From: Candidatus Aerophobota bacterium
GTDB taxonomy: Bacteria > Aerophobota > Aerophobia > Aerophobales > JAGHCO01
Direction of reading: 5' to 3'
Length of the DNA stretch: 13,999 bases
NCBI GenBank assembly: GCA_021160405.1
Contig: JAGHCO010000114.1
Location: 1 to 13,999, forward strand
The position numbers and the translations under genes were made by a program. The first letter of the stretch is position 1. Every line of letters begins with the position of its first letter. Shown one piece after another: positions 1-6,714 of the stretch. The notes under the pieces are model-generated. The model did no database searches and was not told the origin of the DNA. It was given only the letters and a program-made list of their open reading frames with translations.

Positions 1-13
1 CTGACAACGTGGG

Positions 14-352
14 GTGAAATCTTTTTTGATGGCTAAGTGTGGTCCTACTTCTCTAGGTTCCATTTCTGATATTACTATTATTGTTAAAAGAAATACCACT
101 GTGGAAGAGGTAAATAGCGCTTTAAAGAGAGCTTCTGAAAATGAGATGAAAGGAATACTGGGATATACTGAGGAGCCATTAGTTTCCAGAGATATTGTAG
201 GGAGTAATTTCTCAGCAATTGTGGATGCTCCTTCTACAAGAGTAATGGGTGGGAATATGGTTAAAATTCTTAGCTGGTATGATAACGAGTGGGGATATAG
301 CACTCGATTGGTAGATTTAATTGAGTATATTGATCAAAGGTTAAGGAAGTGA
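14..352 (+). CDS. gap: Glyceraldehyde-3-phosphate dehydrogenase, C-terminal part only
   Basis: GAPDH oxidises and phosphorylates glyceraldehyde-3-phosphate to 1,3-bisphosphoglycerate in cytosolic glycolysis. The visible 112 residues match the end of the catalytic domain: the SISDI strand, KGILGYTEEPLVS, and the very conserved SWYDNEWGYSTRLVDL near the C-terminus. The NAD-binding half and the catalytic Cys would lie upstream of the window. This frame has a TGA at 2-4, so it cannot simply continue leftwards. The first 45 bases also match the expected stretch before SISDI poorly (GPTSLGS is seen where families have VPTPxGS), whereas frame 1 reads FFDG, similar to the usual FDG just upstream. A frameshift or sequence error near 30-50 is likely, so GTG at 14 is not a credible true start. 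pgk follows after 21 nt, as expected for a gap-pgk-tpi operon. Identity is secure; the state of the 5' part is not. Confidence 0.85.
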   Translation: MKSFLMAKCGPTSLGSISDITIIVKRNTTVEEVNSALKRASENEMKGILGYTEEPLVSRDIVGSNFSAIVDAPSTRVMGGNMVKILSWYDNEWGYSTRLVDLIEYIDQRLRK

Positions 353-373
353 TGAGTAAAAAGGAGAGACTAA

Positions 374-1573
374 TTGAGAAAGTTATCTGTTAAAGACTTG
401 GATTTGAAGGGGAAAAAGGTTTTAATGAGGGTAGACTTTAATGTTTCTTTAAACAAAGAAACGGGAGAAATTACCGATGATACCAGGATTAAAGCTGCCC
501 TTCCTACTATTGATTATATTTTGGACCAGGGAGCCTCTCTTATTTTAATGTCTCATTTGGGAAGACCTAAGGGAAAAGTAGTTCCTCAGTTAAGAATGGA
601 TAGGGTAGCAAGGCGATTAGAGGAGCTTTTGGGGAAAAAGGTTTTAAAGTTGGATGAATGTGTGGGAGAAAAGGTGTCTGCTGCAGTAAAAAGTATGAAA
701 GTGGGAGATGTTATCCTTTTAGAAAATACTCGTTTTTACCCGGAAGAGAGAAAAAATGATCCAGGATTTGCAAGAGAGCTTGCCAGCTTAGGGGATGTCT
801 TTGTTAATGATGCTTTTGGGACAGCTCACCGCTCTCATGCCTCAACTGTAGGGGTAGCTAATTATCTCCCATCAGCAGCAGGGCTTCTTATGTCTAAGGA
901 ACTGGAGGTTTTGGGAGGAATTCTTACCCACCCTCGCACTCCTTTTGTAGCCATTTTAGGAGGAGCTAAGGTTTCAGACAAGATAGGAGTTTTGGAGAAT
1001 CTCTTATCTAAATGTCAAAATATTTTAATTGGGGGAGGTATGGCTTACACTTTTTTGCGAGCTAAGGGAATACCCACAGGTAAATCTTTAGTAGAGGAGG
1101 ATAAAATAGAAGAAGCTGGGCAGATCATGGAAAAAGCGGATAAAAAAGACTGTCAGATCCTCTTACCCTTAGATCATGTTGTTGCTCCTGAGGCTAAATC
1201 AGGAGTTAAGACTCGTGTAGTTGGGCAAAGAGAAATTCCCTCTGATTGGATGGCTTTAGATATAGGCCCAGAAACTGTTGATTCTTTTTCCCATATAATT
1301 GATGGAGCCTCCACTGTTTTTTGGAATGGACCACTTGGTATGTTTGAAGTAGAGGAGTTTTCCAAGGGTACCCAAGCTATTGCTAAAAAATTAGCTGAGT
1401 CTAAAGCTGATGTAGTGGTGGGAGGAGGAGATTCCATTGCTGCTCTTAAAAAGGAAAACCTCTTAGATAAGATGAGTCACGTCTCTACCGGGGGAGGAGC
1501 TTCTTTAGAGTTTTTAGAGGGAAAAGAGTTGCCTGGTGTAAGTGTTTTAAATGATAAAAAACAAGGAGATTAG
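374..1573 (+). CDS. pgk: Phosphoglycerate kinase
   Basis: Transfers the acyl phosphate of 1,3-bisphosphoglycerate to ADP, giving ATP and 3-phosphoglycerate; cytosolic. At 399 residues it is full length for bacterial PGK. Visible motifs in order are RVDFNV (19-24), the substrate loop SHLGRPKG (60-67), ENTRFYPEE, NDAFGTAHRSHAS, LGGAKVSDKI (nucleotide domain), FWNGPLGMFE, VGGGDS and the C-terminal STGGGASLEFLEG (about 371-383). The start is TTG at 374: a clear AAGGAG lies at 361-366, eight bases before it, and the protein begins RKLSVKDLDLKGKKVLMRVDF as families do. It sits 21 nt after gap and 2 nt before tpiA, so the three are surely cotranscribed. Nothing is missing or unusual apart from the TTG start. 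Confidence 0.98.
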   Translation: MRKLSVKDLDLKGKKVLMRVDFNVSLNKETGEITDDTRIKAALPTIDYILDQGASLILMSHLGRPKGKVVPQLRMDRVARRLEELLGKKVLKLDECVGEKVSAAVKSMKVGDVILLENTRFYPEERKNDPGFARELASLGDVFVNDAFGTAHRSHASTVGVANYLPSAAGLLMSKELEVLGGILTHPRTPFVAILGGAKVSDKIGVLENLLSKCQNILIGGGMAYTFLRAKGIPTGKSLVEEDKIEEAGQIMEKADKKDCQILLPLDHVVAPEAKSGVKTRVVGQREIPSDWMALDIGPETVDSFSHIIDGASTVFWNGPLGMFEVEEFSKGTQAIAKKLAESKADVVVGGGDSIAALKKENLLDKMSHVSTGGGASLEFLEGKELPGVSVLNDKKQGD

Positions 1574-1575
1574 CT

Positions 1576-2334
1576 TTGCGTAAACCTATTATTGGTGGTA
1601 ACTGGAAGATGAACAAAACAGTAGATGAAGCTGTAAGAGAGGCACAAGATTTAAAATTAGAAATTGGCCAGATAAAATCAGTGGAAGTAGTAGTTTTCCC
1701 TCCCTTTACTGCTTTGGAAAGTGTAGGTAAGGTTCTTAGGGGAACTGAAATTGGTCTTGGAGCTCAAAATATGTTCTGGGAAGAAAAAGGAGCCTATACT
1801 GGGGAAGTATCTCCTCTTATGCTTTTAGATGTTGGATGCAGGTATGTAATATTGGGACACTCAGAGAGAAGAGGCTATTTTAACGAGAGTGATGAGGAGA
1901 TAAATAAAAAACTTAAATCTGCTTTGAGAAGTGGACTATTTCCCCTTGTTTGTGTAGGAGAGAAATTAGGAGAGAGAAAAGATGGAAAAGCTAAACAAGT
2001 AGTGGAAAATCAGTTAAGGGGTTGTCTTCGTGGGATAAGTGCTCAAGATATAGAAAGGATAGTTATTGCTTATGAGCCAGTTTGGGCTATTGGCACAGGT
2101 GAAACAGCCACACCAGAGCAGGCTCAGGATATGCATTATTTCATTAGAGAGATTTTAAGAGAGCTTTTTGGGGAAAAAGTTGCCCAGGTTATTCGTATTC
2201 AGTATGGAGGAAGTGTAAAACCTGAAAATATAAAGGATTTGATGAGCAAAGAAGATATAGATGGAGCTTTAGTGGGAGGAGCAAGCTTAAAAGCAAAATC
2301 CTTTGCTCAGATAGTAAGATATGGAGAAAGCTAA
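1576..2334 (+). CDS. tpiA: Triosephosphate isomerase
   Basis: Interconverts dihydroxyacetone phosphate and glyceraldehyde-3-phosphate, feeding GAPDH. The 252-residue protein is of normal length and carries the full active site: Lys11 in GNWKMN, His95 in ILGHSERR, Glu167 in AYEPVWAIGTG, followed by the flexible loop GTGETATPEQA and the phosphate-binding IQYGGSVKPEN and GALVGGASL. The start is TTG at 1576, preceded by ACAAGGAG inside the end of pgk and only two bases after the pgk stop, so translation is probably coupled. The stop TAA at 2332-2334 shares its last base with the ATG of secG. Confidence 0.98.
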   Translation: MRKPIIGGNWKMNKTVDEAVREAQDLKLEIGQIKSVEVVVFPPFTALESVGKVLRGTEIGLGAQNMFWEEKGAYTGEVSPLMLLDVGCRYVILGHSERRGYFNESDEEINKKLKSALRSGLFPLVCVGEKLGERKDGKAKQVVENQLRGCLRGISAQDIERIVIAYEPVWAIGTGETATPEQAQDMHYFIREILRELFGEKVAQVIRIQYGGSVKPENIKDLMSKEDIDGALVGGASLKAKSFAQIVRYGES

Positions 2335-2567
2335 TGGGTGCTTTACTAATTTTTCACACCATAATCTGTGTTTTATTAATAATAGCTATTCTGATGCAGA
2401 CAGGAAGAGGAGCAAGCACTGGTGCTGTCTTTGGAGGCGGAGTAAACACTTTTTTTGGTCCCTCGGGTGAGGTTAGTTTCTTAGGGAAGGTTATTATAGT
2501 TTTAGCTGTAATTTTTGTTATCACTACAGTTCTCTTGTTTTTCTTCTCTGCCAGAATTATTCCCTAA
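2334..2567 (+). CDS. secG: Protein translocase subunit SecG
   Basis: Small, non-essential partner of SecY and SecE in the inner-membrane protein-export channel. The 77 residues show the SecG plan: a first hydrophobic helix (about 3-20), the conserved cytoplasmic segment LMQTGRGASTGAVFGGG with FFGPSG, and a second hydrophobic helix (about 50-73). The ATG overlaps the tpiA stop by one base (TAATG), which indicates coupled translation. Placing secG behind tpiA is common in bacterial glycolytic operons. It ends 6 nt before the convergent alr stop codon; no convincing terminator is seen between them. Confidence 0.95.
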   Translation: MGALLIFHTIICVLLIIAILMQTGRGASTGAVFGGGVNTFFGPSGEVSFLGKVIIVLAVIFVITTVLLFFFSARIIP

Positions 2568-2573
2568 TAGAGT

Positions 2574-3707
2574 TTACCCTTTGTAAATTTTTCCATCTTT
2601 TATAAAAATCTTAGGTACTCTTGTTCTATCAACCATAGTTACAACTTCATAAACAATAGTTCCTATTTTTTTAGCAACTTCCTCTACTGAAATGATTTCA
2701 TCCCCCTGCTTTCCCCATAGGACAACTTCATCTCCTATTTTTGCTTGCGGAATGTGAGTTATATCAACCATACAGTGGTTCATACAAATTCTTCCTATTA
2801 TGGGAGCACGTTTTCCTCTAATTAAAACCTCTCCTTTATTGGAAAGAGCTCTGGGATATCCATCAGCGTAACCTATAGGAAGAGTAGCTACCAGAGTATC
2901 TTTAGATGTGGTGTAAGTTTCTCCATAGCTTACGTTACTTTTTGGAGGCAGTTTTCTTATAAAAACAATCTTTGTTTTAAGCTCAGATGCTGGTTTTAAT
3001 TTCACTACTTTCTTTGTCCGATTGGAAGGGAATAGCCCATAAATAGTTATCCCTGGTCTTACCATATCCAGCCACATAGGAGGTAAACTTAAAATTGCTT
3101 CACTATTAGCTATGTGTCTTAAAGAAATGCAGATTTTTTCTTTCTTTAGTTTATCTAAAATATTGGTGAACTTGTTAAACTGTTGATAAGAATTATCTTC
3201 ATTATCTGCTGATGAGAGGTGAGTGAAGATACCTTCAATTTCAACATTACTTATCTTTTTTGCTCTTTTAATAAGATTTAGTGCCTCTGAAGGTGAAACT
3301 CCTGATCTTGCCATACCTGTATCAATGTTTATATGGACCTTACAAATTTTATTATACCGAAGAGTACAACGGGATATTTTTTCTATAACTTGAGCATCAC
3401 TTACCCCTCCAGTTAAATTGTAAAGGATAAGAGGTTCGACAGGGTTCTCGTTGAATACTTCCAATACTAAAATAGGAGCTTTTATCCCTGCTTTTCTTAA
3501 AGCTACACCTTCTTCCATAGTGTTTACAGCTAACCTTGTGCTACCATTTTTTAAAGCTATCCGAGAGACCTTAACAGCATCATGTCCATAAGCATTTGAT
3601 TTAACCACAGCCATAAGCTCAATTTTTTCACCAATTAATTTTCTAATACTCCTAACGTTGTAGGCAACTGCATCAAGGTTAATTTGCAGGTGAGTAGTAT
3701 TATTCAT
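2574..3707 (-). CDS. alr: Alanine racemase
   Basis: PLP-dependent enzyme that makes D-Ala from L-Ala for peptidoglycan. It has 377 residues with a TIM-barrel N-terminal domain and a C-terminal beta domain. The PLP lysine is Lys36 in AVVKSNAYGHDA. The second catalytic base is the Tyr of the SYGETY motif (Tyr261), followed by PIGYADGYPR (277-286). The usual CMDQ-type segment reads CMNH (308-311) here, a substitution that I have the impression occurs in other Alr proteins. The ATG lies inside the end of ddl (8-nt overlap), so alr is translated downstream of ddl, and the two enzymes form a D-alanyl-D-alanine supply pair. The gene is convergent with secG, 6 nt away. Confidence 0.97.
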   Translation of the reverse strand: MNNTTHLQINLDAVAYNVRSIRKLIGEKIELMAVVKSNAYGHDAVKVSRIALKNGSTRLAVNTMEEGVALRKAGIKAPILVLEVFNENPVEPLILYNLTGGVSDAQVIEKISRCTLRYNKICKVHINIDTGMARSGVSPSEALNLIKRAKKISNVEIEGIFTHLSSADNEDNSYQQFNKFTNILDKLKKEKICISLRHIANSEAILSLPPMWLDMVRPGITIYGLFPSNRTKKVVKLKPASELKTKIVFIRKLPPKSNVSYGETYTTSKDTLVATLPIGYADGYPRALSNKGEVLIRGKRAPIIGRICMNHCMVDITHIPQAKIGDEVVLWGKQGDEIISVEEVAKKIGTIVYEVVTMVDRTRVPKIFIKDGKIYKG

Positions 3708-4671
3708 TGTCTGTGCTTTGTTCTCTTTTTAAAGATAGCTCCAGCATTTTTATAAGCAGGTCTGAAAATTTGTATCCTGCGCTACGGGCTGCTCTTGGAA
3801 CAAGACTCATCCGTGTCATTCCCGGAATAGAGTTAGCTTCCATAACATAGATGTTTTTATTTTCTACCAAAATATCAATTCGGGAGATAATTTCTAAGTT
3901 TAAAGCTTTAGAGGTTCTAAGAGCTATTGTTTGGACTTTTCTGTATGTATCCTTAGGAATTCTGGCGGGGATAATATACTCTGCTTCTCCAGGAGTGTAT
4001 TTACATTTAAAATCGTAAATTTCAGCCTTAGGAGCTATTTCTATAATTGGCAATGCTTCAAGATCATCCCCCAAACCGAGAATGCCCACTGTAACCTCGG
4101 TTGAGTTTATATATTTTTCTACCAGTAAAATATTTCCATAATTAGTAGAACTCTCAAGTTCTGATTTTAAATTATCTTTTTTTCTAATTTCTTTCTCACC
4201 TATGGTTGATCCTTCCCTGACTGGTTTTAAAATTACAGGAAAACCTAATTTAACTTTTACCTGTTGAGCAAAGTTTTCTAAATATCCCTTTTTCTTAATG
4301 TCTTTTTTAGAAAATATCAGGCAAGGTGGCGTGAGAATTCCCTCGCTTTTAAGCACCTTTTTTGTTGCGAGCTTATCAATAGCTAAGGCGCTTCCCAGAA
4401 CATCTGAACTGGTGAAAGGTATACCCATCAACCTGCATATAGCTTGAATTGTTCCACCTTCACCCCATCCTCCATGCAAAGCTAAAAAGGCTATGTCAAT
4501 AGCTTCTCTTTCAATTACTTTCATTATATCTCGGTGCACGTCTATTTTTACTACATTTAGTCCCTCCTCTTTTAAAGTTTCGTAAATTGCCTGTCCACTC
4601 TTTAAGGAAATCTCTCTTTCTCTTGATTCTCCACCGCATAAGACGCCTATCTTGTAGTTGTCTAAGTTCAT
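3700..4671 (-). CDS. ddl: D-alanine--D-alanine ligase
   Basis: ATP-grasp ligase that condenses two D-Ala to the dipeptide added by MurF; cytosolic. The 323 residues carry the N-terminal IGVLCGGESREREISLKSG, LALHGGWGEGGTIQ with SALAIDK, the ATP-grasp VILKPVREGSTIG, EVTVGILG, IIEIAP, and the Mg-binding end EANSIPGMTRMSLVPRAA (EVNTxPGMT in most relatives). The ATG start gives the standard six residues before IGVLCGG. No good ribosome binding site is seen: an AGGAAG lies some 18 nt upstream, inside a gene remnant that ends 10 nt before the ATG. Its own promoter is not obvious, so it may depend on transcription from the ATPase gene upstream. It overlaps alr by 8 nt. Confidence 0.96.
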   Translation of the reverse strand: MNLDNYKIGVLCGGESREREISLKSGQAIYETLKEEGLNVVKIDVHRDIMKVIEREAIDIAFLALHGGWGEGGTIQAICRLMGIPFTSSDVLGSALAIDKLATKKVLKSEGILTPPCLIFSKKDIKKKGYLENFAQQVKVKLGFPVILKPVREGSTIGEKEIRKKDNLKSELESSTNYGNILLVEKYINSTEVTVGILGLGDDLEALPIIEIAPKAEIYDFKCKYTPGEAEYIIPARIPKDTYRKVQTIALRTSKALNLEIISRIDILVENKNIYVMEANSIPGMTRMSLVPRAARSAGYKFSDLLIKMLELSLKREQSTDNE

Positions 4672-4681
4672 TTTTTAAATA

Positions 4682-4879
4682 TTACTTTACTTCCTTTAAT
4701 CCTAACTTTGTCTGGCGATGCCTTTTGAACAAAATCTCCACCCAGCGTTTCCACACGGCGCCCGCTTTGCTTCTGCCGAGCAAGACAGAAAAATTTTCTA
4801 AAATTTTTTCAGAAGCCGACGAGCTAAAACAAGTTTCAATACCAGCTTCCTTATGATAATATTTAAAATTTTCATATAG
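4682..4879 (-). pseudogene. C-terminal remnant of an unrecognised protein gene
   Basis: Between the ATPase stop and ddl the - strand keeps one open frame of 65 codons ending in TAA at 4684-4682, without a start codon of its own at the 5' end (the frame is bounded by a TAG at 4882-4880). The peptide is protein-like rather than random: it includes HKEAGIETCFSSSASEKILE, then NFSVLLGRSKAGAVWKRW and ends KLGLKEVK. I do not recognise the family. Part of it is strikingly GC-rich for this window (28 of 41 bases at 4741-4781). It reads as the tail of a gene whose 5' part was lost, possibly when the ATPase gene came to lie there; the two overlap by 8 nt. A chance open frame or a functional short protein starting at an internal TTG cannot be excluded. 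Confidence 0.5.
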
Positions 4880-6368
4880 CTAACCAAAAATTCAATGGCA
4901 TCTTAACAATTTTATCATTTATCAGTTCTAAATCTCCTCGACCGCTAATTAGAATGCCATAATCATAATCACTGATTTTCTTTCCGGTATTTTCTATCTG
5001 CTTTATTCCACTTTCTTGTTTTCTAAATCCAACCTCAATAATAATTTTTTTGTCTCTACCAAGGCGTAAAACGAAATCAGCCCCACCTGCTGAAGAATCA
5101 TGCATTACCTCTAACCCGCCGTATTGCTTCCCCTTTTTTTGAAAATCTTCGCTAAAAATTAAAGCCAGGTAATCTTCTAAAATTTTTCCTTTAACTTCCG
5201 GTGGTAGAATACCGTTCAAGATGCTAACTCTCAAAGATGGAGAAATAAATAAAAATTTAATTGGTTTTCTAACTTTGACAAATTTCTGCCCATAACTTTT
5301 TATTTCTATCAGAATTCCACCTTGAACTAATGCGTCTAAAACTTCCCTAACTGTGTCGTAACTGAGTTTTAAGGTTCTACATAATTTATCAATATCTGTG
5401 CTATCTGAACTTGCAATTAGATATAGCAGGTCTTTAATTTTTGAAATTGTCCCCGATTTTAAGTTGCGCATTTCCAAAAGGTCCTTTGTTATAAACTTAT
5501 CAATCACTCCTAAAACCAATTCAAAAACAATTGATCTTTTATTCTTTAATCCCAAAACAAATGGGAAACCGCCAAAATACAAATACTCCTCTTCCGCATT
5601 AAGGGGAAAATTAGCAAAGTATTTTGAAATCTCTATCTGTCTATTTTTACAAAATTCAAATAATTCTTTTGCGTCTTTACTATCCAAAATTGCTTTGATA
5701 AGAGCATCAGATAATTCTCGTTCAGGATAAACATTGCTTTTAAGAACTGCATATTCGTTGAACTTCAAAGGATATAATTCTTCTGAAAGTGACCTTCTTG
5801 ATAAATCAGGATTTAATTTTATTCGGAGAGCAGACGAGCCAGTAGCAATAATCAAAATGTTTTTGTGACCTTTTGTTGCATCGAAGATATTCTTTAAAAA
5901 CAATCCCCATTTTTCGTCATAATGAACCTCATCTAAAAGAATGAGCAATTTTTTATTCAAATCAACAAATCTAACACCCTGCATTTCTTGATAGTAATTA
6001 AAAAACTCATTTAAACCAATTCCTTCATCAGAAAGTCGACTTATATCCAGATAAATTTTCTCGTAATTTTGAGTGAGAATATTGCTATAATTTGATTTTC
6101 TATGAGAGGGAATAAACCTTGGTGCGTGATAAAGTTGAGCCAAAAGTGTAGTTTTGCCAATGCCCCTGATGCCTGAAAGAAGATTTATTTTCTCTATTTC
6201 TTCTAATCTTCCACCAGCAAATTTCTCTAAAAAAGTTAAATAATAGGGGAAAATATACCTCGTAGGATTAGGTCTGTCTTCTTCATCGTAAATATAGCCA
6301 GAAAGGAATCTATCTAATTCCGAAGTCCAAAGACGATAAAATTTTTCTATTTTTTCTCTGCTTGCCAT
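4872..6368 (-). CDS. AAA-type ATPase with DUF4143-like C-terminal domain
   Basis: A 498-residue protein of the AAA_14/DUF4143 kind, widespread in bacteria and archaea with no settled role. It has a Walker A at 66-74 (GIRGIGKTT, Lys72), a Walker B at 141-147 (LLILLDE), a sensor-like ATGSS (175-179), the characteristic SLSEELYPLKFNEY segment (193-206), GGFPF (266-270), a winged-helix-like region (about 305-360) and a C-terminal PD-(D/E)xK-like fold with Asp431 and Glu445. In that fold the usual ExK reads EVG (445-447), so nuclease activity is doubtful. The ATG at 6368 sits directly behind a consensus promoter with no ribosome binding site, suggesting a leaderless message. It stands alone between tRNA-Ser(GGA) and a gene remnant, and such genes often move horizontally. 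I see no membrane segment. Confidence 0.85.
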   Translation of the reverse strand: MASREKIEKFYRLWTSELDRFLSGYIYDEEDRPNPTRYIFPYYLTFLEKFAGGRLEEIEKINLLSGIRGIGKTTLLAQLYHAPRFIPSHRKSNYSNILTQNYEKIYLDISRLSDEGIGLNEFFNYYQEMQGVRFVDLNKKLLILLDEVHYDEKWGLFLKNIFDATKGHKNILIIATGSSALRIKLNPDLSRRSLSEELYPLKFNEYAVLKSNVYPERELSDALIKAILDSKDAKELFEFCKNRQIEISKYFANFPLNAEEEYLYFGGFPFVLGLKNKRSIVFELVLGVIDKFITKDLLEMRNLKSGTISKIKDLLYLIASSDSTDIDKLCRTLKLSYDTVREVLDALVQGGILIEIKSYGQKFVKVRKPIKFLFISPSLRVSILNGILPPEVKGKILEDYLALIFSEDFQKKGKQYGGLEVMHDSSAGGADFVLRLGRDKKIIIEVGFRKQESGIKQIENTGKKISDYDYGILISGRGDLELINDKIVKMPLNFWLAI

Positions 6369-6372
6369 ATAC

Positions 6373-6394
6373 TTTGATTGTACTCCAATCCAAT
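6373..6394. repeat. 22-bp direct repeat, copy nearest the ATPase gene (second copy 6441-6462)
   Basis: The same 22 bases, beginning TTTGATTGTACTCC on the + strand, occur at 6373-6394 and 6441-6462, 68 bp apart. Each copy contains the TACAAT -10 hexamer on the - strand, but only this copy has a good -35 box behind it. The pair probably arose by local duplication or marks binding sites for a regulator of the ATPase gene. Confidence 0.85.
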
Positions 6395-6405
6395 AAAAGT
6401 GTCAA
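6377..6405 (-). promoter_or_regulatory. Sigma70-type promoter of the ATPase gene
   Basis: On the - strand, TTGACA (6405-6400) is followed by exactly 17 bases and TACAAT (6382-6377). This is a perfect -35 box, optimal spacing and a near-perfect -10 box. Transcription would begin about 6-8 bases further on, at or next to the ATG at 6368, leaving no room for a leader or Shine-Dalgarno site. Confidence 0.65.
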
Positions 6406-6422
6406 GTTTAACTGTCTTCTAA

Positions 6423-6450
6423 TACAATCAAAATATCAATTTTGATTGTA
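6423..6450. repeat. Perfect 28-bp inverted repeat upstream of the ATPase gene
   Basis: TACAATCAAAAT (6423-6434), the four bases ATCA, and the exact reverse complement ATTTTGATTGTA (6439-6450). It lies about 20 bp upstream of the -35 box of the ATPase promoter, and its right arm runs into the second copy of the 22-bp repeat. It could be an operator for a dimeric regulator; with no T-run after the stem it does not look like a terminator. The 10-mer TTTGATTGTA thus occurs three times in 80 bp, twice direct and once inverted. Confidence 0.85.
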
Positions 6451-6505
6451 CTCCAATCCAATCAAAAATGCTCAATTTGATTTCAAAAACACAGAAATTG
6501 AATAT

Positions 6506-6598
6506 TGGCGGAGAGGGAGGGATTCGAACCCTCGGGAAAGCTTTTAGCCCTCCACACGATTTCCAATCGTGCACTTTCGGCCACTCAGTCACCTCTCC
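6506..6598 (-). tRNA. tRNA-Ser(GGA)
   Basis: A 93-nt class II tRNA with encoded CCA. The acceptor stem GGAGAGG pairs with CCTCTCC; the D stem is ACT/AGT; the anticodon stem CACGA/TCGTG closes the loop TTGGAAA with anticodon GGA (6564-6562); a long variable arm follows; the T arm is GAGGG-TTCGAAT-CCCTC. It reads UCC/UCU serine codons. It lies 26 nt behind tRNA-Ser(UGA) and serS on the same strand and probably belongs to that transcript. Confidence 0.97.
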
Positions 6599-6624
6599 AG
6601 TGATTTTTTGAAGAAAAATTGCTA

Positions 6625-6714
6625 TGGCGGAGGGGCTGGGACTCGAACCCAGACAGGCTCATCGCCTTTCACCGATTTTCAAGACCGGCTCCTTGCCAAT
6701 TCGGACACCCCTCC
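6625..6714 (-). tRNA. tRNA-Ser(UGA), overlapping the 3' end of serS
   Basis: A 90-nt class II tRNA with encoded CCA. The acceptor stem GGAGGGG pairs with CCCCTCC; the D stem is TCC/GGA; the anticodon stem CCGGT/ATCGG (one G-T pair) closes the loop CTTGAAA with anticodon TGA (6681-6679); the variable arm is AGGC/GCCT; the T arm is CTGGG-TTCGAGT-CCCAG. All stems pair, so it looks functional. Its first 36 nt are also the last 11 codons and stop codon of serS, and the anticodon triplet is the serS stop. No separate promoter is visible in front of it, so it is presumably cut from the serS transcript. Confidence 0.97.

Noticed and set aside
2573..2592. Small hairpin TTTAC/GTAAA followed by five T between secG and alr
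   Set aside because: A 5-bp AT-rich stem is too weak to call a terminator; it also lies inside the alr 3' end.
4587..4856. 89-codon frame on the + strand opposite ddl and the remnant
   Set aside because: Antisense shadow of ddl and the remnant; no ribosome binding site or recognisable motif.
6469..6505. Possible terminator behind tRNA-Ser(GGA), stem TCAATTT/AAATTGA then a short T-run
   Set aside because: All but one base pair are A-T or weak, the loop is large, and it overlaps the ATPase upstream region.
4682..6505. Genomic island integrated at the 3' end of tRNA-Ser(GGA)
   Set aside because: No duplicated tRNA 3' end is found at the far side and there is no integrase in the window.
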